This document shows, piece by piece, positions 16,623 through 26,900 of a stretch of DNA of 64,000 nt. Below the pieces are notes generated by a model. The model saw only the letters and a list, made by a program, of their open reading frames with translations, was not told where the DNA came from and did no database searches. Both the position numbers and the translations under genes were made by a program. Every line of letters starts with the position of its first letter. Positions within the stretch are counted from its first letter, which is position 1. Source of the DNA: Waddliaceae bacterium (GTDB taxonomy: Bacteria > Chlamydiota > Chlamydiia > Chlamydiales > GCA-2709385); the NCBI GenBank assembly GCA_002709385.1, contig PAQS01000016.1:61621-125620 (forward strand), given 5' to 3'.

Positions 16623-17198
16623 CTAACCCTGATCCTCTTCAGGAGGGAGCCAAGTTTCTAGTGGCTTATCAAGGTCATCAACTGTGATGAGCTTGTAACC
16701 ACACTCTTTTTTTATAAAATCAACTGCTAGAGTTGAAGGATCTCGTTCGTATTGGAGTAACAACCTACCAGAATGTATTGAAACTATTGAAAGGTCTTCT
16801 TTAGTAGGTGAAGAGCCGTCTTTTCCATAAAAACATACCGTAACACTAAACATATCACTGTTCATTGGAAAATCAACAAATGGAGCAAATTCAGGATAAT
16901 CTAAGTATACTCTTACAACTTGTCGCATTAATTTTTGCAGCAAATGAAGAGCTTCTTTTTCAGACAGAAACCCTCTTTTCTGAAACATAAAATTGATACT
17001 ATTTATTCCTCCTGCAAAGCGCCCTCCGGACCCCATCAATCTACAGTCTAACGATCTTGCTTTTCTTATATATGCCCGTTTAGCTTTCTCATAAACTTGC
17101 CCATTAAGAAAACTGCTATACTCCTCCTGAGTAAATCCTTGAAGGATATTAAAATTCACAACAAAAAACAAAAACAAATTAAATATTTTTTTATTCAT
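16623..17198 (-). CDS. small exported protein, candidate RHS immunity protein
   Basis: This 191-aa protein has a signal peptide (KKIFNLFLFFVVNFNILQG). Its ATG overlaps the TAA of the RHS gene (TAATG), so translation is coupled. The mature domain shows VYEKAKRAYIRKARSLDCRL, a glycine patch and the well-kept EFAPFVDFPMNSD, which is also present in the downstream paralogue. No enzyme motif is seen. In RHS/polymorphic toxin loci the gene directly after the toxin usually encodes the cognate immunity protein. An exported one would fit a toxin acting in the periplasm or envelope. An accessory or adaptor role is the alternative. Confidence 0.68.
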   Translation of the reverse strand: MNKKIFNLFLFFVVNFNILQGFTQEEYSSFLNGQVYEKAKRAYIRKARSLDCRLMGSGGRFAGGINSINFMFQKRGFLSEKEALHLLQKLMRQVVRVYLDYPEFAPFVDFPMNSDMFSVTVCFYGKDGSSPTKEDLSIVSIHSGRLLLQYERDPSTLAVDFIKKECGYKLITVDDLDKPLETWLPPEEDQG

Positions 17199-20100
17199 TA
17201 ATTTCCTACTTCATCTTTAAATTCATTTATCGATTTCTGAATATATCCCTGATACGTTTCACTCATAATACTGTGGTCAAGCATTTTTCTTTTATCTCCA
17301 GAACGTGGAATCACTTCGTAATGATCATGGGTTACTAACCAGGCTCCTCTTGCGAATCTGATCATTTGATCATCTTCAGCTACTCCATCAGCAAAATATG
17401 CAAGACCATCTCCATTAACCTGTACAGCTCCACCCGCAATAATGAGACCTAACTTTGCTTTCAGTTCTGGTGACACAAGCTTTAAAGCTTCATTCACAAT
17501 AAATGCACCATGACTATGGGCAATCCAAAGAATCCAGCGGTCTGGATTCTCATCATAAAGTTTCTGCCATATCCTAGCCTGCATTTCTATAGTTTCTTTT
17601 ACAATTCGATAGTCTGTATCAAACCAAAAAGCAGACCATTTAGGGTCATTAGCAGGATTGTAAACACCTACTACACCATCTCCCATACATTCAGAAAGTT
17701 TATTTGTTAAATTACAAGCATCTTCAAAAGAATTATATAAACCATTCGTACATCCACTAACTATTAAGTTGCTTCTTATCGTTCCTTGATCAATGATCCG
17801 TGCATGGTTTGTTGGTATATGTAAAAGATCTTCATTATGACCAAGACTTCTATAATGAACTGTTCCATCACTATCGTAACCTCTAACATAAATCCCTACA
17901 AAGCCATAAAGTCCGCTTCTCGCATATTGAGCACACGGAGATAAACTTAATCCCGTAGGATCAATATAAGCCATGGGGCGATTCTGAACGTAGGCATACA
18001 AATTTGGTCCATCACAAAAACCTTCAGGATCTTCATTTATCCAACGACCAAGAGATGCTATATAATATCTCCTTCCAAAATATACAAAGCCTGTTTCTCC
18101 ATCTAAACGTTTTCCTGAATAAAACCAAGGGCTTGTCATAAGGGCTTCAGAATCATTTTGGGAGTAAACAGATTCTATCTCACCAAAACTACTGTAACGA
18201 TACGACTCTTTTGCTAAACCAGTATCTACACTAATTAGACAGGATATAGTCCCACAATAATCTTCCATGACTGAGTAAGCTTCTCCACCCGTTTCAACTA
18301 AAAGAGTTCGAGCTGACTCATTTTCAGAGCGAATAATTCTATAATCAATGAAATTCAAATCTTCATCTAAAGACCCTACTTCATGGTTTCCTATATATAG
18401 AAAATATTTCCTATGGAAGGATTCTGATTTCTCAATGGTCGTCTGTGTACGCCGATGCTCAAAGTCATATGCATAATAAATTTTTGTCTCATCTGGTTTT
18501 ATAACTTTTATAAGACGATTAAGAGCATCGTATTCAAAAAACCAGACTCCATCAGTTTTTTTCCACTCAACTAAATTCCCATTTGCATCATGTATAAATT
18601 CTTGCTTCCCTACCCTATCTAGTTGATTCAAAGAATCGAGCTCATAGTCTACACCGTCATAAGCTCTACGATTATGTAAGCTATCATGTTTATAATTATG
18701 CTCGCAGAAACCTTTTTCAGTACGCATTTGATAGAGATCGTCATAATCAAACTTTCGTACCGCATCTCCTTCAAGATCATGTACGTTAAGAGATAGTAAA
18801 TTACCTACACCATCGAATGCTTCTTCAGGAAGATTTTCAGACCAATAACGATGCTTTGATCTTCTCCTACGTCCTAATCCATCCCAAGTACTTTCTAAAA
18901 TACCACTCTTTCCCCAAAGTTTTTCCTGAATAGGTTTTCCGGTAAAGTCTTGCTCTAGAATTTCATATTGATATTCTTTATCTTTCCACTGATAATCTAA
19001 ACGACGTAAAATCCAACCATCAAAATAGCTTTTTATTGTCCTATCTTCTGTTTTAACAGAGCGCATTCTTCCCATTAAATCATAAGCAAAGTTCATTCCT
19101 AGACCAAAAGGAAATATTTCTTCCTCTAACTCTCCTTCAGGAGAATAACTACGTTTGATGTTTTGTTGTTTGACATTATCTAGAACAAATAAGACACGTC
19201 CACATAGATCATAACTATACTGATAGTCTACAGTGCCGTCAGATGAAAAGATTCTTTCGAGATTTCCTAATAAGGTATAAGTATGATCTATACTTACTCC
19301 ATCATCTTTTATAATACGAGCGAGCTTTCCTCCCGGGTGATAAGTGTAAGTCTTTATCTTTTCCTGACCTGCTGAGCTTTGTTTTTCATAGAGCAATTGC
19401 CCCATTCCATCATACTCTCTACTAATCTCGTATATACCTTCTAACTCATCATCATGAATACGATAGTGTTGCTCTAATATACAATTTGCTTTTGAGTCAT
19501 AGTAGTAATGAACTTCTTGTAATCGCTCTCCCCATTGATTTTTAGTTTGTTTGAACAGATCTTTGCCAAATGGACTAAGAAGAGTTATTTCCTGATTTCC
19601 TACTGCATCAATCCGTGTCACCTCCATTGCTGCTGCACCATTAGGGGCTTTGGCAAAATAGTTATAAAATAACTCTGTTATATGACCGTCAGGGTCAATC
19701 ATTTTAGTGGGAAGTCCTTCCTCATTGTACTCTTTCAGTAAAGTGCTTGCTTCTGAATCTGAAACATAAACGACTTTTGAGGTCACATTACCTAGACGAT
19801 CGTATTGCATCGATTTATGCTCTTGTGTCCAACCTGAGCCATCTATCCGATACTCTTCTACAACACGCTTCAATAAATCATACTCTTTTACAGAATGAAG
19901 AATCGTTCCATCTTCTAAATGTTCTGACTCTTTTGTGAGGTTTCCTAATGCATCATATTCGTAGCTTGTATGTTTCTTTCCTTCTCGTTTTTCTATAAGA
20001 CGCCCTGCACCATCATAATTGAAATAAGTTCTCACTCCATCAGCTGCAACTTGCTCTATCAGACATTTGCCTTTGTATATATTTTCTTCTCGTTTTAATA

Positions 20101-22549
20101 GTTCTCCAGATGGCGAATACAGCTCTACTACAGTCGGTCTTCCACTGTAATCTGGGTTATAGCGGGTATATGTACCATTTTCATAATACTCTTCACTTAA
20201 GATACCCGAACTTGTGTAGCGCCGTTTACGCTCACTTCCATCTGGATTGATTTGTCTAGTCGCTTGTCCCCAACTATTATAGGAGTATTCTCTTGTATGG
20301 CCTTCAGCATCAGTATACTTAACCATTCGGTCAAAGCGGTCATATTCTTTATACTCTTCAGGGCGCCAAATATCTCCATTAGGAAGAGCTTGACTAGGTA
20401 AACGAGTTACTACTTCTCTCCCTAAAAGGTCATATATATGCTCTAGTTCGTTGCCATAACGATCTATTTCCTTACTCACCCGTCCTAATAAATCATAAGA
20501 CCTTGAATCAGTGAGAATTGTTCCGTCAGAATGAAGCTCTTTACTAGCAACAACTTGATTCATGAAGTTATATGTGAAATGCTTTTCTAAACCAGCTCCA
20601 AATATGATTTCTTTTGCTATATTTCCTTGCTCATCGTATTCGTATTGTATGAGCTGTCCCATTGCGTCGATTGCAGAAGTTACTTTATCTTGGTCATTAT
20701 ATTCCCAACGTAAGGTATGACTATATTTTCCATTTGCATCGAAAACTCTTTCTTCGGTGATATTACATTCGACTGAATAGACAAATTCTGAAACTTGAAG
20801 ACTACGTTCTTTTCCTTGTTCGAAATCCCAGTAAGAACTTTCCTCACGGATAGGAAGACCAATGCCATTTGATCCTTCTATCAAGTTGTTTTCATACCTA
20901 CTAATTTTGCAATATGTGGCACCTTTCAAATCATGTTGATCAAGGTTTGTTCCGTTATCTTGTATATAAGAAAGCAAAAAGTGATTGTGGTCGTAATTCC
21001 AAAACTCTCGCTCTTGTATTTCTCCGTTATACAACACAATTTCCGAGGTTTTTAGACATGTATCAGGTAGGTAGGTCCAACGACGCTCTAACCTCTCATC
21101 ATTTATTTCACTTAACTTATTATTGAAACCGTCGTCAGAGTAAGTATATTGTATGTTGTGCTCTTCCAAATCAGAGTTTGGAATTTTTTTTTCAACTACA
21201 GGTGTAACTGTTGCACCAGTTAGAGCTCCTCTCACGGTCTCTTTAGAAATATTTCCAGAAGAATCGTATTCAAACCAACGCCCACAAAATACAAGTTCTT
21301 TATTATCAAGGTGTATTCGTGAATTAATTCTCTTGGAATCTAAGTCCCAATCAAAACGAATTTTGTCATTAAGTGATTTTTTTTTACCTAAGTATCCATA
21401 ACGACAAATTCCTTTTATATTCTCATCTATTTTATAATAAAATGTTTCTTGACCATAAGGATCTACTATCCTTGTATCCATACGACCGTGCGGTGATTGG
21501 TGAAAGTGATACACCTCCTTTATTTTCTGATTTATTCCTACCGGATATTTAATTGCAGAGAGAACATCTGAATGTTTTAAATAAGAAAATTTAATTTCTC
21601 TCCCATTGCCTTTATCAAGCTTAAAAACAGATGGAGCTTTCGATTCTAGAGAGCGATATTTACTATCATAATGATGTGAAATTCCCCCTTTTTTACTAAT
21701 ATTTCGTAATACTAAAAAAATTCCCGCGCTTTCAAAGTCGTAATGAACCTCTCCTCCCTGACTTGAATATACAGACGCTCGTACTCTTTTCTTGTCTAAT
21801 TTTGAATACTCAAAGCAAAGTTCATTAAGTAAATGCTGTCTATCTGGAGTTTGGGTGTAGATTCTCTTTAAACGATATATGTCATCATATTTACTCAAAT
21901 ACTCATCATCAAACTCATAAACATTGATTATCCCTGTAGCTTGTCGGATTTCTCTTAAGAGATACTCGTGAATATTTTTTTCTCTTTTCTCTTTTTCATT
22001 ATGATTCCTTCGCTTCCGTTCTTTTTTTGGTCTTTTCTTCTGGTCTTTTGGCTTTCTACTGTAAAATCTACGCTCTCCAGACCCTGTAGTTACTAGCCAT
22101 TCATCACTTTCAGGAAGATAGGTCGCTCGAATGTTATTGAGATTTGATTTACCATCAATTCCACCTCCTACAACGTTTCCTAAACGATCATATGCTCGTG
22201 CACATATGCTACCATCTTCATCTACTTTCCCTTTCATATATAAAGAGCTACCTTCACTGAGATCCGCCCATACTTTCATGTTTTCTTTAACTTGATACTT
22301 TCCTTGAGCACGCAAAAGCAATGGTATATCTAAGAGAGAGGAGGTACCATATAACGAACGAAACGATGAGCTGGTATCATAAATACGATCCAGTCTAAGA
22401 GCATCTACTCCTTTAGTTGTAATGTCTGAATCTTGCAGAACAACACTACCACGAAAGACGTGTGCTATTTCATTAAAAATAGCTAAGGGTTCTTTATCAG
22501 CACTTAACTGAGCTTGTTCTGCAAAAATAGGGCTGTGTACAAACAGCAT
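17198..22549 (-). CDS. RHS/YD-repeat protein with hydrolase-like C-terminal tip
   Basis: The protein has 1783 aa. The N-terminal about 450 residues are unassigned. From about residue 450 to 1450 there are many YD repeats (e.g. YEYDEQGNIAKE, YEYDALGNLTKE). The RHS core ends with LYAYVQNRPMAYIDPTGLS (about 1515-1535), including the DPxGL-type self-cleavage motif. The roughly 250-residue tip has WILWIAHSHGAF (about 1670), an alpha/beta-hydrolase-like nucleophile elbow, and may be a lipase- or esterase-type effector. The frame continues upstream to an ATG at 22588 with AGGGAG before it, giving a proper signal peptide, but a TAG at 22565-22567 interrupts it. From 22549 only a short hydrophobic start remains. 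Confidence 0.88.
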   Translation of the reverse strand: MLFVHSPIFAEQAQLSADKEPLAIFNEIAHVFRGSVVLQDSDITTKGVDALRLDRIYDTSSSFRSLYGTSSLLDIPLLLRAQGKYQVKENMKVWADLSEGSSLYMKGKVDEDGSICARAYDRLGNVVGGGIDGKSNLNNIRATYLPESDEWLVTTGSGERRFYSRKPKDQKKRPKKERKRRNHNEKEKREKNIHEYLLREIRQATGIINVYEFDDEYLSKYDDIYRLKRIYTQTPDRQHLLNELCFEYSKLDKKRVRASVYSSQGGEVHYDFESAGIFLVLRNISKKGGISHHYDSKYRSLESKAPSVFKLDKGNGREIKFSYLKHSDVLSAIKYPVGINQKIKEVYHFHQSPHGRMDTRIVDPYGQETFYYKIDENIKGICRYGYLGKKKSLNDKIRFDWDLDSKRINSRIHLDNKELVFCGRWFEYDSSGNISKETVRGALTGATVTPVVEKKIPNSDLEEHNIQYTYSDDGFNNKLSEINDERLERRWTYLPDTCLKTSEIVLYNGEIQEREFWNYDHNHFLLSYIQDNGTNLDQHDLKGATYCKISRYENNLIEGSNGIGLPIREESSYWDFEQGKERSLQVSEFVYSVECNITEERVFDANGKYSHTLRWEYNDQDKVTSAIDAMGQLIQYEYDEQGNIAKEIIFGAGLEKHFTYNFMNQVVASKELHSDGTILTDSRSYDLLGRVSKEIDRYGNELEHIYDLLGREVVTRLPSQALPNGDIWRPEEYKEYDRFDRMVKYTDAEGHTREYSYNSWGQATRQINPDGSERKRRYTSSGILSEEYYENGTYTRYNPDYSGRPTVVELYSPSGELLKREENIYKGKCLIEQVAADGVRTYFNYDGAGRLIEKREGKKHTSYEYDALGNLTKESEHLEDGTILHSVKEYDLLKRVVEEYRIDGSGWTQEHKSMQYDRLGNVTSKVVYVSDSEASTLLKEYNEEGLPTKMIDPDGHITELFYNYFAKAPNGAAAMEVTRIDAVGNQEITLLSPFGKDLFKQTKNQWGERLQEVHYYYDSKANCILEQHYRIHDDELEGIYEISREYDGMGQLLYEKQSSAGQEKIKTYTYHPGGKLARIIKDDGVSIDHTYTLLGNLERIFSSDGTVDYQYSYDLCGRVLFVLDNVKQQNIKRSYSPEGELEEEIFPFGLGMNFAYDLMGRMRSVKTEDRTIKSYFDGWILRRLDYQWKDKEYQYEILEQDFTGKPIQEKLWGKSGILESTWDGLGRRRRSKHRYWSENLPEEAFDGVGNLLSLNVHDLEGDAVRKFDYDDLYQMRTEKGFCEHNYKHDSLHNRRAYDGVDYELDSLNQLDRVGKQEFIHDANGNLVEWKKTDGVWFFEYDALNRLIKVIKPDETKIYYAYDFEHRRTQTTIEKSESFHRKYFLYIGNHEVGSLDEDLNFIDYRIIRSENESARTLLVETGGEAYSVMEDYCGTISCLISVDTGLAKESYRYSSFGEIESVYSQNDSEALMTSPWFYSGKRLDGETGFVYFGRRYYIASLGRWINEDPEGFCDGPNLYAYVQNRPMAYIDPTGLSLSPCAQYARSGLYGFVGIYVRGYDSDGTVHYRSLGHNEDLLHIPTNHARIIDQGTIRSNLIVSGCTNGLYNSFEDACNLTNKLSECMGDGVVGVYNPANDPKWSAFWFDTDYRIVKETIEMQARIWQKLYDENPDRWILWIAHSHGAFIVNEALKLVSPELKAKLGLIIAGGAVQVNGDGLAYFADGVAEDDQMIRFARGAWLVTHDHYEVIPRSGDKRKMLDHSIMSETYQGYIQKSINEFKDEVGN

Positions 22550-22737
22550 ATTTAAAAATAAAACCTATAAATTCCGGACTGTTCTCATCTCCCTTCCCAT
22601 GTAGATGTAAATATTTGAAAAAAAGCAAACGTATAGATATCAGTGATTTGCATCAATCTATTTTTTAATTAACTTTCAAACATGAAGGATCGACGCAGCT
22701 CTTAACAACTGCGCCTAAGATGAATTGAACTCTCTGA

Positions 22738-23775
22738 TTATGCTCTAGGACGGTTTGAATACACTTCCTGCCAATGAACAATTTTTCCTGATTCATTAAA
22801 TTTCAGAAACATCATTGCATCGAAAATTTCTTTTTCCCCACTTTCTCTTTCTACAATAGCTGTGAGAGGCATAACGATACCCAAGTCATTACTAATGTAT
22901 TCTTGAACTTGGTAGTCAATACTCTCAATATTAGATCGAAACTGCTGAAGAAAGTCATAGTAATTTTGATGATTAGCCTCATACTTTCGCTCGTTTGCGA
23001 TAACTACAAACTCTTTTGCAAATAACTCTTCCAAATCATCAATCTGTAAATCAGAATTCTTCGTTAGTTTTTTTCTATTCCATTCCAAAAGACGTTTTGC
23101 GCATTCTTTAGGATTATACAGTGATAAAGAACTCTGATTTTTTATTCTCAATTGATCAAGAATGAAATCGACTCTTTCATTCACAGGTAGCTTAGGAATG
23201 ATAATCGTTTCATAGCCAAAGCTCTTATATTTAATTAAAAGCTCTTCATACTCCTCTTTTGCTGCTTCAAAACTATGTTTACGCTCAGTATCTGTAAGGA
23301 AAATCTCTTCCCATGGAGGTACTAAAAATACAAAATGATGGTAGCGAAAGTTCTTAGCTGCATTCTCAAAGTATTTTTCTTGCTTTCGATTGATTTGAAG
23401 AGCATCAATAAGTCCCCTATCAAAAAACACAAGACCTTTTCTTTCTTTTTGAGAGTTGTACTGAAAAAGGTAGCGAGACAAAGCAAGATCTAAAAACTTA
23501 TCTAAATTGATCCAAGGAAGAGCATTTCCACTTATAACACTCTGCTCCTTAACGATTTGTCGACCAGGCTCTAAGACAACTGGGTAAGAACGATTTGCAA
23601 GCTCATTAAGTATGGAAGATTTCCCCCCTCCTGAACAACCTGAAATGACTACGAAATTTTCATTCGTCAAAGGAAAAACCGTATTTCTCAAGTAAGTTTC
23701 TTCTAAAGAAGAAGATTCGATATTTAATCCCACAAGTAAAAACTCCATTAAGAAAAGTAGAAAATATAAAAACAT
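22738..23775 (-). CDS. AAA_28-type P-loop NTPase fused to an NTF2-like domain
   Basis: I chose the ATG at 23775 (345 aa). An upstream TTG is less likely, and no clear ribosome site is seen. A hydrophobic start is followed by a P-loop NTPase of AAA_28 (NRK-like) type: Walker A SGCSGGGKSSIL, LEPGRQIVKE, Walker B region GLVFFDRGLIDAL and FLVPPWEEIFLTDTERKHSF with the lid arginine. The last about 115 residues (from LEELFAKEFVVIAN to FNESGKIVHWQEVYSN) look like a SnoaL/NTF2-like cone. AAA_28 proteins phosphorylate or bind small nucleotides. The fusion partner may bind the ligand. It is divergent from the giant surface protein. Confidence 0.75.
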   Translation of the reverse strand: MFLYFLLFLMEFLLVGLNIESSSLEETYLRNTVFPLTNENFVVISGCSGGGKSSILNELANRSYPVVLEPGRQIVKEQSVISGNALPWINLDKFLDLALSRYLFQYNSQKERKGLVFFDRGLIDALQINRKQEKYFENAAKNFRYHHFVFLVPPWEEIFLTDTERKHSFEAAKEEYEELLIKYKSFGYETIIIPKLPVNERVDFILDQLRIKNQSSLSLYNPKECAKRLLEWNRKKLTKNSDLQIDDLEELFAKEFVVIANERKYEANHQNYYDFLQQFRSNIESIDYQVQEYISNDLGIVMPLTAIVERESGEKEIFDAMMFLKFNESGKIVHWQEVYSNRPRA

Positions 23776-23784
23776 AAAAACCAA

Positions 23785-23999
23785 CAGAAATACTCAAAAA
23801 ATTAGGTCTGAATTTTAAACAATTTATTAAAACAAATACAAAAAAACAAAAACCACTTTAAACAAAACAACAAAACAACACACAAATACACAACAAACAC
23901 AAAATAAAATAATAAAAAGTAATAAGTTTGTTTATTAAAGAATTTTATTATTATAAAATAGTTTTATAACTATTGTTTATTTTATTAATAGGTTACAAA
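23785..23999. other. divergent promoter region with an A/C-only tract
   Basis: From about 23819 to 23925 the plus strand is almost only A and C, with a few T and no G to speak of. The last 60 bases before the ATG are A/T only, with a small hairpin at 23957-23974 (AATAGTT/AACTATT). An unstructured A/C leader is a known way to keep a ribosome site open. Here it precedes the giant surface protein. Confidence 0.55.
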
Positions 24000-26900
24000 A
24001 TGCGCTTTCAATTCATTCCTTTAGAAGAGCGAATCGTATTAGACGCTGCAGCCGCGATAGATATAGCAGGAGCTGCTGATACCGACAACAATGAATCCGA
24101 TTCTTCCTTTGATGAATCAAGTGAGTTTACAGATTCAGCTGGTGTAAGTTCTAGTGAACCAGAGATTTTACTTGTCGCGAGTAATCACCCAGAGTTAAAT
24201 TCTATCCTATCAGAAGTTTCTGATGATGTGCTTGTTATTTACTACGATTCAACTCAATCGTTAAGCAATATTTTCCAGTCTATCGAATCTGATCTAGGTT
24301 CTACACAAGCAAGTCGAATTGGCTTTATCAACTACGGAGCATCTGACAGTTTTTATCTCACTGATTCAGAAGAGCTTTCTTTCGAAGCTCTTACATTTAA
24401 TAACGAGATGCAAGATTTTTGGACCAATCTTGGTTCATTGCTGAGTAGTGATGCTCAGTTGCTCTTATTGGATACGGACATCGCATCAAGCTCCAATGGA
24501 ATTGATACTATGAACTTGTTGGCTAGCTATACCAACAGTGATGTAGATAGTTCGCAAGATTCTAATTTTTCATCATCTCAATCGAGCGAAATTCTTTCTT
24601 CTAACGGTGAAGAAGTGGGAGCTTTTGCGGGGGAAACTATTTCAAACTTTGTTTGGAATGATGCAAATGGTAACGGTATTCAAGATGGTGGAGAAGCTGG
24701 TATTGATGGAGTTACAGTACGTCTATATGATTCTACTGCGACTTCATTACTCCAAACGACAGCAACAGCTGGTGGTGGTTTCTATTCTTTCTTTGTAACT
24801 CAAGGAACTTATGTTGTTGAATTTGTAGCTCCAAGTGGATTTGTTCACACGTTTCAAAATGTAGGCGGCAACGACAACACTGATAGTGATGCTAATCGAA
24901 TTACTGGATTCACGGATCAAATCGTTGTAGGGCTCAATCAAGTTAGAACAGATGTTGATGCAGGCTTTTATTCGAATACTAATTTATCTAGTATAGGTGA
25001 TCGAGTATTTGAAGATTCTGCCGCAAATGGAATTTATAATGGTATAAGCACAGATGTTGGTATAGGTGGAGTCACAATAAACCTTTATTCAGCAAGTGGT
25101 AACCTTCTCGATTCTGCCATAAGTTCTAATGCAGGCTCTCTTTCAATTCGTGGTACGTATTCTTTTACTAATCTCCTCGCTAGCTCTATTGCAGGAAACT
25201 ATCAATTAGAATTTGTTACTCCATCAGGAGGATACTTTATTACTCCCCAGAATGTTGGAGGAGATGATTCTCTTGATAGTGACATAAATACCTCAACAGG
25301 CAGAACGGATTTTATTAATCTTGCAGCGAATACAGTTGATAATACTTGGGATGCTGGATTTTACAGACTTGGAACTATCTCAGGGTATATTTGGAATGAT
25401 GCCGATATTGATGGAATACAAGATGGTTCTGAAAACGGTATTGCAGGTGTAACGGTTACGATTACAAATAATGATGATTTATCTACCACCACTACTACAA
25501 CTGACAGTTCTGGTAATTATTTATTCTCAAATGTACAACCAAATACCGGAGGATATGGTCTCAGTGTTAGTTTGGCAAGTAATCAACAGTTTACTTTTTT
25601 CCAGCAAGGCGGTGACCCAAATCTTTGGAGTGGCTTGACTCGTCAGCCTACCCATATATCAGAAAGTGGAATTGGTTTTAATTTTGGCTCTGGATCATCT
25701 CCAGTAGTAAATGCTGGACTTGTATTTGATAATAATCCTCTCTTAAGCACAATTACATCGCGTATTTGGCGTGATCTTGATGGCGACGGGATTCAGGATC
25801 CATTAGATCCTGATATGGATTATACTCTCTTAAACTATACAGACGATAATTACTTTTTTTATCCAGGAAGTCTACAAACTTTAGCGCCTAATGGCGAAGT
25901 TCTCATAAATAATTTATTAGTGACACTTCCTGGTTTAACCCACGAAATACGCAATGAATTCGCCGGAACAAAAGGTTCAGTCTCTTTTGGTACTGCTCGA
26001 GCTAATGGACATAGTTTAACTTTATTCCAGCAAGGCAGCGACCCTCTTCTTGACAGTGATGCAATACTTGAGTCTTCTGATACAGCTCTCATTTCTATTA
26101 ATGGTCTTGCTTCTGGAACTGATTTTGATGGCTATGATTTTGGATACTTTTTCTCTGATCCAACAGAAAGTGGACAAATAAACGGACGTGTCTTTGATGA
26201 TGTTGACGGAGATGGAATACAAGATGCAGGTGAAGGAGGAATTAGTGGTGTCGAAATCCTACTCTTAGGAAGACAAGATATTACTAATACAATTGATCTT
26301 CTTCGTATAGAAACAAGTGATGGATCAGGAAATTATTCTTTTACAAACATTATAGGAACAGATAACGGTCCTTACTCCCAGTATTACTTATCGTATGGAG
26401 AAGGCACTCCTGAGGTAGCTGGAAGAGCTGTTTCTCCTAAAGATGCTACTACTGACAACTTAGATAGCGATTTTTCTATAACTTACCCTTATCGAACAGA
26501 TGGTTTTACTCTCACTTCAAATACAACTATTAATTCTATAGATCTAGGTCTTACTACTGAAATCCCTGTCACAATAAGCGACCGTGTTTGGAATGATGCA
26601 AATGGTAATGGTATTCAAGATGGTGGAGAAGCAGGAATTTCTGGGGTTACAGTAAATTTAAGAGATTTCACTGGGGCAACCATATTACAAAGTACAACAA
26701 CAAATGCATCTGGCCTTTATAGTTTCACTGATTCTCCAGGTGCATACGTAATAGAGTTTGTTACTCCTACAGGTTTTGTGGGTACTTTTCAGGATGTTGG
26801 AGCAAGTGATACGGTAGATAGTGATGCAGACCGTGTTACTGGGTTTACAGATGTATTTACTTTATCAAATGGCCAAGTTCGAACAGATATCGATGCTGGA

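Larger units (their letters stand above)
16426..17357. repeat. tandem duplication, copy 2
   Basis: This partner of 15443-16373 contains the start-less 5' end of the 266-aa gene, hairpin 2, the intact small exported gene and the true RHS 3' end. The ATG of the 266-aa gene has become ATA here. Confidence 0.82.
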
